From: Pseudomonas fluorescens
GTDB taxonomy: Bacteria; Pseudomonadota; Gammaproteobacteria; Pseudomonadales; Pseudomonadaceae
Direction of reading: 5' to 3'
Length of the DNA stretch: 64,000 bases
NCBI RefSeq assembly: GCF_900215245.1
Contig: NZ_LT907842.1
Span: 620,001 to 684,000, forward strand
The notes under the pieces are model-generated. The model saw only the letters and a list, made by a program, of their open reading frames with translations. It was not told the origin of the DNA and did no database searches. The translations under genes were made by a program, and so were the position numbers. This document shows, piece after piece, positions 42,466 through 52,373 of this stretch; positions within the stretch are counted from its first letter, which is position 1, and every line of letters starts with the position of its first letter.

Positions 42466-42645
42466 GTGACCAAATCCGCCTGGCTATTTTTAAGCCTGAC
42501 TATTCTCGCAGGCATCCTGGGCCTGAATACCCATTCGCAAGATGGACAAACTAGCGCGTTTGTTGCCGCTGGCGTGTTTGCAAGCCTCCTCCTGCTGTCG
42601 CTCATCGTCGGCCGCAAAATCAAATTCGACCCGGTTTTACGCTGA
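42466..42645 (+). CDS. Small two-TM membrane protein
   Basis: A 59-residue protein starting with GTG after GAGGAAAT. Two hydrophobic segments (SAWLFLSLTILAGILGL and AFVAAGVFASLLLLSLIVG) with a basic end. Forms a small operon with the gene before. Function unknown. Confidence 0.65.
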   Translation: MTKSAWLFLSLTILAGILGLNTHSQDGQTSAFVAAGVFASLLLLSLIVGRKIKFDPVLR

Positions 42646-42696
42646 CCCCACCTCCTCCCCCTCGTTCGACCTTACGTCGCCCCGCCCTAGTAAATC

Positions 42697-42736
42697 AGCA
42701 AATTGCCACTAGTCTTAAAGGTGAGGGCAAAATGCC
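42697..42736 (+). promoter_or_regulatory. AmrZ-like sites upstream of amrZ
   Basis: GGCAAAATGCC (42726-42736) and AGCAAATTGCC (42697-42707) resemble the GGCAAAACGCC core bound by AmrZ, in keeping with its known autorepression. The rest of the 391-bp gap (42646-43036) holds no gene. Confidence 0.45.
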
Positions 42737-43036
42737 ACTTTGCGATAGGATGTGCGGCCTCAACCCCTGAGCAGCCTTGGAATTACGGGAAGTTCCGTTC
42801 AAGAATGGCTCATTGGAAAGTTTTCAAACCAGTCCGCAAAAATGCAAATGAATGCTGGCATTAAGCCTTTAGGCAGTTCAATATTTGTCACAGAATTGAC
42901 GCCAAGGAAATGTCAAATCTGAGGCATGATGCGGCCTCTTTGCAATTCGGGTTGAACTTTGGTCGTGAGCCTTGTCTTAACACTCATCTTGCGGCCAATT
43001 CCAAAAACCGCTCCCCTGAACTAACCGGTTAAATAT

Positions 43037-43363
43037 ATGCGCCCATTGAAACAGGCAATTTATTCCAGCCGTACGGCTGACAAGTTCGTCGTACGTCTGC
43101 CAGACGGAATGCGGGAACGCATTGCCGAGGTGGCTCGCAATCATCACCGCAGCATGAACTCCGAAATCATCGCGCGCCTGGAACAGAGCCTTATTCAGGA
43201 AGGTGCGTTGGGTGAAGAGTTGAGCATGCGCCTGGACAGCCCCGAGCTGTCACTGCACGAACGCGAACTGCTGCAGCGTTTTCGTCAGCTCTCCCACCGC
43301 CAGCAAAATGCCCTCGTCTCGCTTATTGCGCACGACGTTGAGGCGGCCGCAGAAGCCAATTGA
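43037..43363 (+). CDS. amrZ: Ribbon-helix-helix regulator AmrZ
   Basis: A 108-residue regulator of alginate, motility and c-di-GMP genes. The RHH core reads [39 protein letters not shown], and the C-terminal tetramerisation part [19 protein letters not shown], nearly the P. aeruginosa protein. It starts with an N-terminal arm that is shorter by two residues. A terminator follows. Confidence 0.95.
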   Translation: MRPLKQAIYSSRTADKFVVRLPDGMRERIAEVARNHHRSMNSEIIARLEQSLIQEGALGEELSMRLDSPELSLHERELLQRFRQLSHRQQNALVSLIAHDVEAAAEAN

Positions 43364-43378
43364 TCTGCAACTGAAAGC

Positions 43379-43408
43379 CGAAGCCAGCCATGTGCTGGCT
43401 TTTTTTTG
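43379..43408 (+). terminator. Terminator after amrZ
   Basis: AAGCCAGC-CATGT-GCTGGCTT followed by T8. Confidence 0.93.
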
Positions 43409-43448
43409 CCTGCGATTTGGGAAAGGAAGGTAAGGAATAGCCAGCAAA

Positions 43449-43470
43449 GCGGGAGCAGATCTGCTCCCGC
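43449..43470. repeat. 22-bp perfect palindrome after mgtE
   Basis: GCGGGAGCAGA and its exact complement, in the convergent gap between amrZ and mgtE. It has no T run; possibly a REP-type unit or a weak terminator of mgtE. Confidence 0.6.
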
Positions 43471-43479
43471 AGGAATGGA

Positions 43480-44922
43480 TCAGAGCAGGAAGATGGTCGC
43501 CAACCCCAGGAAGATGAAAAACCCACCACTGTCGGTCATGGCCGTAATCATCACACTGGCGCCCATGGCCGGGTCACGCCCAAGACGGGCCAGGGTCATG
43601 GGGATCAGCACCCCCATCAGCGCAGCCAACAGCAAGTTAAGGGTCATGGCAGCCGTCATCACGACACCCAGCGACCAGCTGCCATACAGCAAGTAGGCCA
43701 CCACTCCGATCACACCACCCCATACCAAGCCGTTAATCAGGCCCACGGCCAACTCTTTGCGCAGCAGGCGCGAAGAATTGGCGGTACTCACCTGGTCCAA
43801 CGCCATCGCGCGCACGATCATGGTGATGGTCTGATTACCGGAGTTGCCGCCGATACCGGCCACAATCGGCATCAGCGCCGCCAGGGCCACCAGCTTCTCG
43901 ATAGAGCCTTCGAACAGCCCAATCACGCGCGAGGCAATGAAGGCTGTGATCAGGTTAATTGCCAGCCAGGCCCAACGGTTATGCAGAGAACGCCAGACCG
44001 AGGCAAATATGTCTTCCTCTTCACGCAAACCCGCCATGTTGAGGACTTCGGTTTCACTCTCTTCACGAATCAGGTCGACCATTTCATCGATGGTCAAACG
44101 GCCTATCAACTTACCGTTCTTGTCGACCACCGGTGCCGAGATCAAGTCATAGCGCTCAAACGCTTGCGCAGCCTCGTAGGCGTCTTCATCCGGGTGAAAA
44201 CTCACCGTATCGCTGGCCATCAAATCCGCAACTTTCTTGTCGGGATCATTTACCAGCAGGCGCTTGATCGGCAGCACGCCCTTGAGAATGCCTTCGTAGT
44301 CGACCACAAATAATTTGTCAGTATGGCCAGGCAGCTCTTTGAGGCGACGCAGATAACGCAGTACCACTTCCAGGCTGACATCTTCGCGGATGGTGACCAT
44401 CTCGAAGTCCATCAGCGCACCGACCTGGTCCTCGTCATAGGACAGCGCAGAGCGCACGCGCTCGCGTTGCTGACTGTCGAGCGCTTCCATCAGCTCATGG
44501 ACAACATCTCGAGGCAGCTCAGGGGCGAGGTCAGCCAGTTCGTCGGCGTCCATCTCCTTGGCGGCGGCCAGGAGCTCATGATCGTCCATGTCGGCGATCA
44601 GGGTTTCACGGACCGAGTCGGATACTTCAAGGAGGATGTCGCCGTCACGGTCAGCCTTGACCAACTGCCAGAGGGTCAGACGATCATCCAACGGCAAGGC
44701 TTCAAGGATATAGGCGACGTCGGCGGAGTGCAGGTCATCGAGTTTGCGCTGCAACTCGACGAGGTTTTGCCGGTGAACCAGGTTTTCAACGCGGTCGTGG
44801 TGCGGACCTTCCTGGCGGTGCGTGAGGTCTTCGACCACGCGCTGACGCTGCAGCAGCTCGATGACTTGAGCCAGGCGATCCTGCAGGCTGTCTTGTGTTT
44901 TCTTTACTTCTACTTCGGTCAT
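43480..44922 (-). CDS. mgtE: Magnesium transporter MgtE
   Basis: A 480-residue magnesium channel: N domain (about residues 45-140, with HSADVAYILEALPL), two CBS domains (about 145-270, DLMASDTVSFHPDED), a plug helix and five membrane segments (about 300-478, PIVAGIGGNSGNQTITMIVR). The N and CBS parts gate the channel by magnesium. I start at 44922 where GGAG precedes the ATG; a longer frame lacks this. Confidence 0.95.
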   Translation of the reverse strand: MTEVEVKKTQDSLQDRLAQVIELLQRQRVVEDLTHRQEGPHHDRVENLVHRQNLVELQRKLDDLHSADVAYILEALPLDDRLTLWQLVKADRDGDILLEVSDSVRETLIADMDDHELLAAAKEMDADELADLAPELPRDVVHELMEALDSQQRERVRSALSYDEDQVGALMDFEMVTIREDVSLEVVLRYLRRLKELPGHTDKLFVVDYEGILKGVLPIKRLLVNDPDKKVADLMASDTVSFHPDEDAYEAAQAFERYDLISAPVVDKNGKLIGRLTIDEMVDLIREESETEVLNMAGLREEEDIFASVWRSLHNRWAWLAINLITAFIASRVIGLFEGSIEKLVALAALMPIVAGIGGNSGNQTITMIVRAMALDQVSTANSSRLLRKELAVGLINGLVWGGVIGVVAYLLYGSWSLGVVMTAAMTLNLLLAALMGVLIPMTLARLGRDPAMGASVMITAMTDSGGFFIFLGLATIFLL

Positions 44923-45271
44923 AGGCGAACTCCACTCCCAGCAGCGGGGCACGCCGGAAGGATCAATCAGTCAATTCATGATTGGTAAAGCGGGGTACTG
45001 AGTAACTACTGGGTAAGTCCATGGAGGTATTCCACAAGCCCCGGCGGGGCTGACGGGCGCAATGATACACGCTGCGCACGCTTTTAACGTTAAAAAACTG
45101 GAAATTACAAGCGCTTGCGAGCCAAAGCTAAGCATCGGCTGGATTTATGAACTGCGACGACACAGCTCGAAGGGAAAACACATGGAACGCAAGAAAAGAT
45201 GAAGCCCAGGATCAATCCTACACAAACCCCAGACGGCAAAAAGCCCGCACTAGGCGGGCTTTTTGTTTGTA
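44923..45271. other. 349-bp gap before the tRNA cluster
   Basis: Contains the mgtE leader and the terminator of the tRNA cluster; no gene seen. Confidence 0.45.
45238..45265 (-). terminator. Terminator of the tRNA-Arg cluster
   Basis: AAAAAGCCCGC-ACTA-GCGGGCTTTTT just after the last tRNA on the minus strand. Confidence 0.85.
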
Positions 45272-45348
45272 TGGTGCACTCGACAGGATTCGAACCTGTG
45301 ACCGCTCGGTTCGTAGCCGAGTACTCTATCCAGCTGAGCTACGAGTGC
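45272..45348 (-). tRNA. tRNA-Arg (ACG), copy 1
   Basis: GCACTCG acceptor, D arm AGCTCAGCTGGATAGAGT, anticodon loop CTACGAA (ACG), T loop TTCGAAT, encoded CCA. Identical to the copy at 45421. Confidence 0.97.
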
Positions 45349-45420
45349 AGATTGTGTTTTTAGACCAGATCACAACTGGTTGGAGCCGAGTCACCTGCAT
45401 TGCTGCAATTGACTCTTAAA

Positions 45421-45497
45421 TGGTGCACTCGACAGGATTCGAACCTGTGACCGCTCGGTTCGTAGCCGAGTACTCTATCCAGCTGAGCTACGAGTGC
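45421..45497 (-). tRNA. tRNA-Arg (ACG), copy 2
   Basis: Identical 77-nt copy, 72 bp from the first, on the same strand. Encoded CCA. Confidence 0.97.
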
Positions 45498-45605
45498 ATT
45501 TGTTGCCGCGCATTATAGGCCGTTCAATCTCTATGTAAAGCTATTTTTTCGAGTATTTTCAACAACTTACCGAAAAAACCAGATTGCAACGTACTAAGCA
45601 AATAA

Positions 45606-45696
45606 TGGCGGAGAACGGGGGATTCGAACCCCCGACACCCTTTTGAGGTGTACTCCCTTAGCAGGGGAGCGCCTTCGGCCACTCGGCCAGCTCTCC
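45606..45696 (-). tRNA. tRNA-Ser (GCT)
   Basis: Class II tRNA: acceptor GGAGAGC, anticodon loop CTGCTAA (GCT), a long variable arm (CACCTCAAAAGGGTG) and encoded CCA. Upstream of the two tRNA-Arg genes and downstream of csrA in one orientation. Confidence 0.97.
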
Positions 45697-45758
45697 GCAA
45701 CACGGGGCGTATATTAACCACGTTCATCCCCGTTTGCAAACATAAAAAACGATAAAAA

Positions 45759-45947
45759 TTAAAGGCTTGGTTCTTCGTCCTTCTCTTTCTTGATCCGCAG
45801 GTAGATTTCCTCGCGGTGGACAGCTACCTCTTTCGGAGCGTTAACCCCGATACGTACTTGATTGCCTTTGACGCCGAGCACGGTCACGGTGATTTCGCCA
45901 TCACCGATAATCAGGCTTTCTGCGCACCGACGAGTCAGAATCAGCAT
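45759..45947 (-). CDS. csrA: Carbon storage regulator CsrA/RsmA
   Basis: A 62-residue RNA-binding regulator that blocks ribosome binding at GGA motifs. [20 protein letters not shown] and [12 protein letters not shown] are canonical. ATG at 45947 after GAGGTG. It sits downstream of lysC, as RsmA does in P. aeruginosa. Confidence 0.97.
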   Translation of the reverse strand: MLILTRRCAESLIIGDGEITVTVLGVKGNQVRIGVNAPKEVAVHREEIYLRIKKEKDEEPSL

Positions 45948-46086
45948 AGCTTTCACCTCACGCATTTCAGTTCAGGAACAACAGTCTGCAAAAAAAAGGC
46001 GTTCGACCTACAACCTGATGGCCATAGCCCTAACGACCTAAGTATTGTCGAGCGCACGCAAAAGACCATGCGCTCCACAAAAAATG

Positions 46087-46110
46087 AAAGGCGCGGTATA
46101 CCGCGCCTTC
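46087..46110 (-). terminator. Terminator after lysC
   Basis: GGCGCGGTATACCGCGCC with a T-rich tail on the minus strand (CTTTCATTTTTTG). Confidence 0.8.
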
Positions 46111-46121
46111 CTGGTATCGCC

Positions 46122-47363
46122 TCACTCGCCCGGTCGGGCCGGAGCGTCCAGCTCAAAAGCGGTATGCAACGCGCGCACAGCCAGCTCCAGGTACTTCTCT
46201 TCGATCACCACCGAGACTTTGATTTCCGAGGTGGAGATCATCTGGATGTTGATGCTTTCCTTGGCCAGCGCCCCGAACATACGGCTGGCAACACCGGCAT
46301 GGGAACGCATGCCGACACCCACGATCGACACCTTGGCAATCTTGATATCCCCGATCACTTCACGCGCGCCAATCTGGCTCGCGGTGTTCTCCAGGATCTT
46401 GTGGGCCGCATCGTACTCGTTGCGGTGCACGGTGAAGGTGAAATCGGTGGTGTTATCGTGCGAAACGTTCTGCACGATCATGTCGACTTCAACATTCGCG
46501 TCGCTGATAGGCCCGAGAATCTTGAAAGCCACGCCCGGGGTGTCTGGCACGCCACGGATCGTCAGCTTGGCTTCATCGCGGTTGAAAGCGATGCCGGAAA
46601 TGATCGGCTGTTCCATGGATTCCTCTTCATCAATAGTAATGAGGGTGCCCGGACCCTCTTTGAAGCTGTGCAATACGCGCAGCGGAACGTTGTACTTGCC
46701 GGCGAACTCCACCGCGCGGATCTGCAACACCTTGGACCCGAGGCTGGCCATTTCCAGCATCTCTTCAAAGGTGATCTTGTCCAGACGCTGGGCCACGGAC
46801 ACCACACGCGGGTCGGTGGTGTACACACCGTCCACATCGGTATAGATCTGGCATTCATCCGCCTTGAGAGCCGCTGCCAGCGCCACGCCGGTAGTGTCCG
46901 AACCACCACGACCGAGGGTGGTGATGTTGCCCTGCTCATCCACACCCTGGAAGCCCGCTACAACTACCACGCGCCCGGCTTTCAGATCTGTGCGGATTTT
47001 CTGATCGTCGATCTGCAGGATGCGCGCCTTGGTATGCGCACTGTCGGTCAGGATGCGTACCTGGCTGCCAGTGTAGGACACGGCCGGCACACCACGCTTG
47101 TTCAGCGCCATGGCCAGCAATGCGATGGTCACCTGCTCGCCGGTGGACACAATCACATCCAACTCACGCGGCAGTGGCTGTTGATCACCACTGATTGCCT
47201 TGGCCAGTTCGATCAGGCGATTGGTCTCGCCGCTCATGGCCGACAGCACCACCACCAAGTCGTCGCCGGCATCGCGGAATTTCTTAACCTTGTCGGCGAC
47301 CTGCTCGATTCTTTCGACAGAGCCGACCGAGGTGCCTCCAAATTTCTGTACGATCAAAGCCAT
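46122..47363 (-). CDS. lysC: Aspartate kinase LysC
   Basis: A 413-residue kinase that opens the aspartate pathway to lysine, threonine and methionine. Start MALIVQKFGGTSVGS with KFGGTSV; substrate motif FQGVDEQGNITTLGRGGSDT; two ACT domains in the last third (GVPDTPGVAFKILGPIS, IVGVGMRSHAGVASRMF) for feedback control. It follows alaS on the same strand. Confidence 0.96.
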   Translation of the reverse strand: MALIVQKFGGTSVGSVERIEQVADKVKKFRDAGDDLVVVLSAMSGETNRLIELAKAISGDQQPLPRELDVIVSTGEQVTIALLAMALNKRGVPAVSYTGSQVRILTDSAHTKARILQIDDQKIRTDLKAGRVVVVAGFQGVDEQGNITTLGRGGSDTTGVALAAALKADECQIYTDVDGVYTTDPRVVSVAQRLDKITFEEMLEMASLGSKVLQIRAVEFAGKYNVPLRVLHSFKEGPGTLITIDEEESMEQPIISGIAFNRDEAKLTIRGVPDTPGVAFKILGPISDANVEVDMIVQNVSHDNTTDFTFTVHRNEYDAAHKILENTASQIGAREVIGDIKIAKVSIVGVGMRSHAGVASRMFGALAKESINIQMISTSEIKVSVVIEEKYLELAVRALHTAFELDAPARPGE

Positions 47364-47459
47364 TTCTAAGCCGCCTCAGCCCGTAAAGGGGCGCCCAATA
47401 AACAATCTTCCAGCAACCGAACAAGCCCATGACTAGACCATGGGCCGGTTAACAGCGCC

Positions 47460-50078
47460 TTAAATGCCAGCCTCGACGAACGGCACGGTCAGAGCCAGGG
47501 CCGCGTCCAGGGCACCGGCGTCTACACCACCGCCTTGCGCCATGTCCGGACGACCACCGCCCTTCCCGCCCACTGCCGCGGCGGCTTGCTTCATCAAATC
47601 ACCGGCCTTGAGTTGGCCAGTCAGGTCTTTGGTTACACCGGCAACCAGAACGACCTTTTCCTCATGGACACCGCCGAGCAGGATCACTGCGCGGCCGAGC
47701 TTGTTCTTCAACTGATCGACCAAGGCCAACAGCGCCTTGCCATCCTGACCGTCCAGGCGCACCGCGAGGACTTTCACACCTTTAACGTCCAGAGCCGCAG
47801 CCGACAGATCGTCGCCCGCCGCGCTGGCCGCCTTGGCCTGCAACTGCTCCAGCTGTTTCTCCAGCGCACGGTTGCGCTCCAGAACGGCCGACAGTTTGTC
47901 GATCAGGTTGTCGCGGCTGCCCTTGACCAGGCCGGCCGCTTCCTTGAGTTGTTCTTCAGCCGCATTGAGGTAGGCCAGGGCCGCAGCGCCGGTCACCGCC
48001 TCAATACGACGCACGCCGGACGCCACACCGCCTTCGCTGAGGATTTTCAGCAGGCCGATGTCGCCGGTGCGGCTGGCGTGGATACCGCCACACAGCTCCA
48101 CGGAGAAGCTGCCGCCCATGCTCAGTACGCGCACATCGTCGCCGTACTTCTCGCCAAACAGCGCCATGGCGCCTTTTTTCTTGGCGGTCTCGATATCGGT
48201 TTCTTCGGTTTCCACCGGCGTGTTCTTGCGAATTTCAGCGTTGACGATGTCTTCCAGCGCCTTGATCTGCTCAGGCTTGATCGCTTCAAAGTGGCTGAAG
48301 TCAAAACGCAGGCGCTGGCTATCGACCAACGACCCCTTCTGCTGCACATGCTCACCCAGTACCTGACGCAGCGCGGCGTGCAGCAAGTGAGTGGCCGAAT
48401 GGTTCAGAGCGGTTGCATGCCGTACGTCGGCATCGACCTGCGTATCGACCGGCGCACCGACCGTCAAGTTACCGAGTACCAGCACGCCGTGATGCAGGAA
48501 TGCACCGCCGGTCTTGGTGGTATCGCGCACTTCAAAACGACCCGACGTCGAGCTCAGGAAACCACAATCACCCACCTGGCCACCGGACTCGGCGTAGAAC
48601 GGCGTCTGGTCAAGCACCACCACCGCTGCCTCGCCTTCATTCAACACGTCGACCGACTTACCGTCTTTATACAGGGCAACGATCTTGGCCGAACCCACAG
48701 TTGCCTGGTAGCCGATGAACTCGGTGGGCACATCGACCTTGACCAAGGTGTTGTAGTCCAGGCCAAAGGAGCTGGCGGAACGGGCACGTACACGCTGGGC
48801 CTCCATCTCACGCTCAAAACCGGCCTCATCGACGGTCAGCTCCCGCTCACGGGCGATGTCGGCGGTCAGGTCCATCGGGAAACCGTAGGTGTCATACAGC
48901 TTGAACACCACGTCGCCCGGCACCACGGTGCCTTTGAGCTCGGCCAGGTCCTGCTCCAGAATCTTCAAGCCGTGCTCCAGGGTCTTGGAGAACTGCTCTT
49001 CTTCAGCCTTGAGCACGCGCTCGATATTGGCCTGCTGCTGCTTGAGTTCCGGGAAGGCATCGCCCATCTCGGCCACCAGCGCGGCAACGATTTTGTAGAA
49101 GAAGCTACCGGTCGCACCCAGCTTGTTACCGTGGCGGCAGGCGCGACGGATGATACGGCGCAACACGTAACCGCGACCTTCGTTCGACGGCAGTACACCG
49201 TCAGCGATCAGGAAGCTGCAGGAACGGATATGGTCCGACACGACCTTGAGCGAAGACTGGTTGTCGTTGGCGCAACCAATGGCTGCGGCCGAAGCGCTCA
49301 GCAGGTTGGTGAACAGGTCGATTTCGTAGTTGGAGTGAACGTGCTGCATCACCGCACTGATCCGCTCCAGGCCCATGCCGGTGTCAACCGACGGCGCCGG
49401 CAGCGGGTGCAACACGCCATCGGCGGTGCGGTTGAACTGCATGAACACGTTGTTCCAGATTTCAATGTAACGGTCGCCATCTTCTTCCGGCGAGCCGGGT
49501 GGGCCGCCCCAGATGTCGGCGCCGTGATCGTAGAAAATCTCGGTGCAGGGGCCGCACGGGCCGGTATCGCCCATGGTCCAGAAGTTGTCGGATGCGTAGG
49601 GCGCGCCCTTGTTATCGCCGATGCGGATCATGCGCTCGACCGGTACGCCGACTTCTTTGGTCCAGATGTCATACGCTTCGTCGTCCGTCGCGTAGACGGT
49701 GACCCACAGTTTTTCCTTGGGCAGCTTCAACACGCCGGTCAGGAAGGTCCAGGCGAACGTAATCGCGTCTTTTTTGAAATAGTCGCCGAAGCTGAAGTTA
49801 CCCAGCATCTCGAAAAAAGTGTGGTGACGAGCGGTGTAGCCGACGTTTTCCAGGTCGCTGTTCTTGCCGCCGGCGCGTACGCACTTCTGGCTGCTGGTCG
49901 CGCGGGTATAAGCGCGCTTTTCCTGGCCCAGGAAGCAGTCCTTGAACTGGTTCATCCCCGCGTTAGTGAACAGCAGGGTTGGGTCGTTGCCTGGGATCAA
50001 GGAGCTGGAGGCTACACGGGTGTGACCTTGCTCTTCGAAGAAGCGAAGGAAGGCTTCACGGATTTCTGCGCTTTTCAT
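47460..50078 (-). CDS. alaS: Alanyl-tRNA synthetase
   Basis: An 872-residue class II synthetase. Aminoacylation core at the N-terminus ([20 protein letters not shown], motif 2 in [11 protein letters not shown]), editing domain with the zinc set [12 protein letters not shown] and CGGIHAS, and a C-terminal oligomerisation part ending in the glycine-rich [18 protein letters not shown] at 50078 with GGAAG upstream. A palindrome around TATAAT lies 62 bp before the start. Confidence 0.97.
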   Translation of the reverse strand: MKSAEIREAFLRFFEEQGHTRVASSSLIPGNDPTLLFTNAGMNQFKDCFLGQEKRAYTRATSSQKCVRAGGKNSDLENVGYTARHHTFFEMLGNFSFGDYFKKDAITFAWTFLTGVLKLPKEKLWVTVYATDDEAYDIWTKEVGVPVERMIRIGDNKGAPYASDNFWTMGDTGPCGPCTEIFYDHGADIWGGPPGSPEEDGDRYIEIWNNVFMQFNRTADGVLHPLPAPSVDTGMGLERISAVMQHVHSNYEIDLFTNLLSASAAAIGCANDNQSSLKVVSDHIRSCSFLIADGVLPSNEGRGYVLRRIIRRACRHGNKLGATGSFFYKIVAALVAEMGDAFPELKQQQANIERVLKAEEEQFSKTLEHGLKILEQDLAELKGTVVPGDVVFKLYDTYGFPMDLTADIARERELTVDEAGFEREMEAQRVRARSASSFGLDYNTLVKVDVPTEFIGYQATVGSAKIVALYKDGKSVDVLNEGEAAVVVLDQTPFYAESGGQVGDCGFLSSTSGRFEVRDTTKTGGAFLHHGVLVLGNLTVGAPVDTQVDADVRHATALNHSATHLLHAALRQVLGEHVQQKGSLVDSQRLRFDFSHFEAIKPEQIKALEDIVNAEIRKNTPVETEETDIETAKKKGAMALFGEKYGDDVRVLSMGGSFSVELCGGIHASRTGDIGLLKILSEGGVASGVRRIEAVTGAAALAYLNAAEEQLKEAAGLVKGSRDNLIDKLSAVLERNRALEKQLEQLQAKAASAAGDDLSAAALDVKGVKVLAVRLDGQDGKALLALVDQLKNKLGRAVILLGGVHEEKVVLVAGVTKDLTGQLKAGDLMKQAAAAVGGKGGGRPDMAQGGGVDAGALDAALALTVPFVEAGI

Positions 50079-50139
50079 TAGGTTCTTCCACGGAGTCTGA
50101 GGCCAAAGGCCAGTGCGCAACATCATCAGACGGAGCGAC

Positions 50140-50171
50140 GGCAAAGGGCCGCATTATATCGGCCCTTTGCC
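50140..50171 (-). promoter_or_regulatory. alaS promoter inside a 12-bp inverted repeat
   Basis: GGCAAAGGGCCG and its exact complement flank an 8-nt centre that on the minus strand makes ATATAATG, with TATAAT at 50153-50158. It lies between ltaE and alaS. In E. coli AlaRS binds a palindrome flanking the alaS transcription start; the arrangement here is alike. No strong -35 is seen. Confidence 0.55.
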
Positions 50172-50224
50172 AGTGGTACAGCGTGTTTATGTGATAGAAA
50201 CAGTCAATTAGACGGTCTGCACTG

Positions 50225-51229
50225 TCATTTTCGGGAAAACTCGACAAATGTCTGCACGACCTGCTCGATCTGCGCCCGGCTGACGTCCAGATGAGTGACC
50301 ATGCGCAGGCGCGGCGCGGCGCTCAACTTGATCCCGCGCTCGGCAGCAAACGCCTTCAAGGCCTGAGCCTGGTCGCCGATCTGCACGTACACCATGTTGG
50401 TCTGAACCGGCTCCACCGCGTAACCGGCCTGGCGCAACGCATCCCCCAGCCATTGGGCATTGGCGTGGTCATCGGCCAGGCGCTGCACCTGATGATCCAG
50501 CGCATACAGCCCCGCTGCCGCCAGGGAACCGGCCTGACGCATACCGCCGCCGACCATCTTGCGCAAGCGGCGCGCCTTGGCGATCAAGGCCGTGGAACCG
50601 CACAACACCGAACCCACTGGCGCACCCAGGCCTTTGGACAGGCACACCGACACGGAATCGAAATGCTGGGCAATCTCCCGCGCCGGCACGCCAAGCTTGA
50701 CCGCCGCGTTATAAATACGCGCGCCATCCAGATGCAGCGCAAGGCCGTGTGCCTGCGTGAACGCACGCGCCTTCGCCAGGTACTCCAGCGGCAGCACCTT
50801 GCCCTGCATGGTGTTTTCCAGCGCCAGCAGGCGGGTGCGGGCGAAGTGGAAGTCATCGGGTTTGATCGCCGCCAACACCTGGTCCAGGTCAAGGCAGCCG
50901 TCTGCCTGCACCTCCAGCGGCTGCGGCTGGATCGAACCGAGGACGGCCGCACCGCCGCCTTCATATTTGTAGGTATGGGCTTGTTGCCCGACGATGTATT
51001 CCTCGCCGCGTTCACAGTGGGCCATCAACGCCAGCAAGTTGCTCATGGTGCCGGTGGGCACGAACAACGCCGCCTCGAAGCCCAGGCGCTCGGCCAACTC
51101 GGCCTCCAAATGGTTGACGCTGGGGTCTTCGCCGTAGACATCGTCGCCGCTGACGGCAGTGGCCATCGCGTCGAGCATGCCGGGGGTGGGTTGGGTCACG
51201 GTGTCGCTACGCAGGTCGATCACAGACAT
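50225..51229 (-). CDS. ltaE: Low-specificity L-threonine aldolase
   Basis: A 334-residue PLP enzyme that splits threonine to glycine and acetaldehyde. Family blocks: [47 protein letters not shown], and the PLP lysine in [14 protein letters not shown]. It matches PA0902, next to alaS. Confidence 0.95.
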   Translation of the reverse strand: MSVIDLRSDTVTQPTPGMLDAMATAVSGDDVYGEDPSVNHLEAELAERLGFEAALFVPTGTMSNLLALMAHCERGEEYIVGQQAHTYKYEGGGAAVLGSIQPQPLEVQADGCLDLDQVLAAIKPDDFHFARTRLLALENTMQGKVLPLEYLAKARAFTQAHGLALHLDGARIYNAAVKLGVPAREIAQHFDSVSVCLSKGLGAPVGSVLCGSTALIAKARRLRKMVGGGMRQAGSLAAAGLYALDHQVQRLADDHANAQWLGDALRQAGYAVEPVQTNMVYVQIGDQAQALKAFAAERGIKLSAAPRLRMVTHLDVSRAQIEQVVQTFVEFSRK

Positions 51230-51423
51230 GAAACAAGCCTCTAACGGGTGTGTAAGTTCCTTTTATGGCTGATTACTGCGGGTAAAGCCACGGAATATCA
51301 AGCCCCCATCAGCTTCAATCGAATACCAACCAAACAAACCGATATAGGTTATCGATAAGGCGATCGTGCAGTTTTTGAAAAACCATGTTAAAAACTCTCC
51401 GCCGCCAGGGTTCTGGCGGCAAC

Positions 51424-51584
51424 GTTCTCAGGGCGGGGTGTAATTCCCCACCGGCGGTAATTGCACGCAACGTGCATAGCCCGCGAGCGCTTGGCGCCTT
51501 GAACTGCTCACGCAGGTCGGCGGCAAGGTCAGCAGACCCGGTGTGATCCCGGGGCCGACGGTCATAGTCCGGATGAAGAGAGAA
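51424..51584 (+). promoter_or_regulatory. FMN riboswitch (RFN element)
   Basis: Canonical blocks in order: TCAGGGCGGGGTGTAATTCC, CCACCGGCGGTAA, then GGTCAGCAGACCCGGTGTGA, GGCCGACGGTCATAGTCCGG and ATGAAGAGAG. It lies 118 bp before ribH and should lower its expression when FMN is high. Confidence 0.95.
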
Positions 51585-51672
51585 CGGGATTGGCACCTAA
51601 GGGCCGCGCGCCGTATTCATGCTTGCATGACGCGGCTGTTCGTACCCTTAAATCCCATTCGATTCATAACGC

Positions 51673-51695
51673 CCTGTTTTTTTCTTAAACAGGAG
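51673..51695 (+). promoter_or_regulatory. SD-sequestering hairpin in the riboswitch platform
   Basis: CCTGTTT pairs with AAACAGG around a 7-nt loop; the right arm includes the AGG of the AGGAG ribosome binding site 7 bp before the ATG. A translational output of the riboswitch is inferred. Confidence 0.6.
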
Positions 51696-51702
51696 TCAGA
51701 AC

Positions 51703-52212
51703 ATGCAACCCACCGCAATCGACAGCAAAAGCAAAAACCACCACGGCGAGCGCGTCGCGTTTATCCAGGCCTGCTGGCACAAGGATATTGTCGACCAATC
51801 CCGTAAAGGCTTCCTCGCCGAAATGATCGCCCAGGGCTACCAGGAATCGGACATCGATTTCTTCGAAGTCGGCGGCGCCTTTGAAATGCCCCTGCACGCC
51901 AAGCTGCTGGCCAAGACCGGCCGTTACGCCGGTATCGTTGCCGCCGCGCTGGTGGTGGACGGCGGCATCTACCGTCACGAATTCGTCGCCCAGTCCGTCG
52001 TCAGCGGCCTGATGCAGGTTCAGTTGGAAACCGAAGTGCCGGTGTTCTCGGTGTCCCTGACCCCGCACCATTTCCACGCCGGCAGCGAACACCACACGTT
52101 CTTCTACGAGCACTTCGTGCACAAGGGCCAGGAAGCTGCGCGCACCTGCGCCGACACCCTGCACAAGGTCCGCGCGATCCGTCGCAGTGAGCCACGGGCC
52201 GTAGCCGTTTAA
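51703..52212 (+). CDS. ribH: 6,7-dimethyl-8-ribityllumazine synthase (type II-like)
   Basis: A 169-residue lumazine synthase for the penultimate step of riboflavin synthesis. Conserved parts: VAFIQACWHKDIVDQSRKGF, VGGAFEMPLHAKLLAKTGRY, VVDGGIYRHEFVA and SLTPHHFH. The sequence is more like the RibH2 type (Brucella, Mesorhizobium) than the housekeeping RibE/RibH. It is a single gene under its own FMN riboswitch, separate from a rib operon. Confidence 0.92.
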   Translation: MQPTAIDSKSKNHHGERVAFIQACWHKDIVDQSRKGFLAEMIAQGYQESDIDFFEVGGAFEMPLHAKLLAKTGRYAGIVAAALVVDGGIYRHEFVAQSVVSGLMQVQLETEVPVFSVSLTPHHFHAGSEHHTFFYEHFVHKGQEAARTCADTLHKVRAIRRSEPRAVAV

Positions 52213-52230
52213 GCAACACCGCAAACTAAT

Positions 52231-52347
52231 GTGGGAGGGGCTTGTGTGGGAGTCGGGCTTGCCCGCGATGCAGTCACCGCGGTGTGTCAGCCACACCGCG
52301 GTGATGCTATCGCAGGCAAGCCAGCTCCCACACAAGCCCGCTCCCAG
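52231..52347. repeat. REP pair with a 13-bp perfect stem
   Basis: Inverted REP arms (GTGGGAGGGGCTTG and CAAGCCCGCTCCCA) enclose TCACCGCGGTGTG-TCAGC-CACACCGCGGTGA (52274-52304). It separates convergent ribH and astE. Confidence 0.8.
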
Positions 52348-52373
52348 CTGTAGCTCCGGTTAAGCCTGAAGAT

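Noticed and set aside
45816..47369. A 517-codon frame opposite csrA and lysC
   Set aside because: It spans two real genes and their gap on the other strand, with a shadow-type composition.
47535..50081. An 848-codon open frame opposite alaS
   Set aside because: Antisense shadow of alaS in a GC-rich genome; no ribosome binding site or recognisable domain.
52231..52347. Strong hairpins read as a Rho-independent terminator
   Set aside because: Arms match the REP family seen at four other places and no T run follows, though it may still slow transcription.
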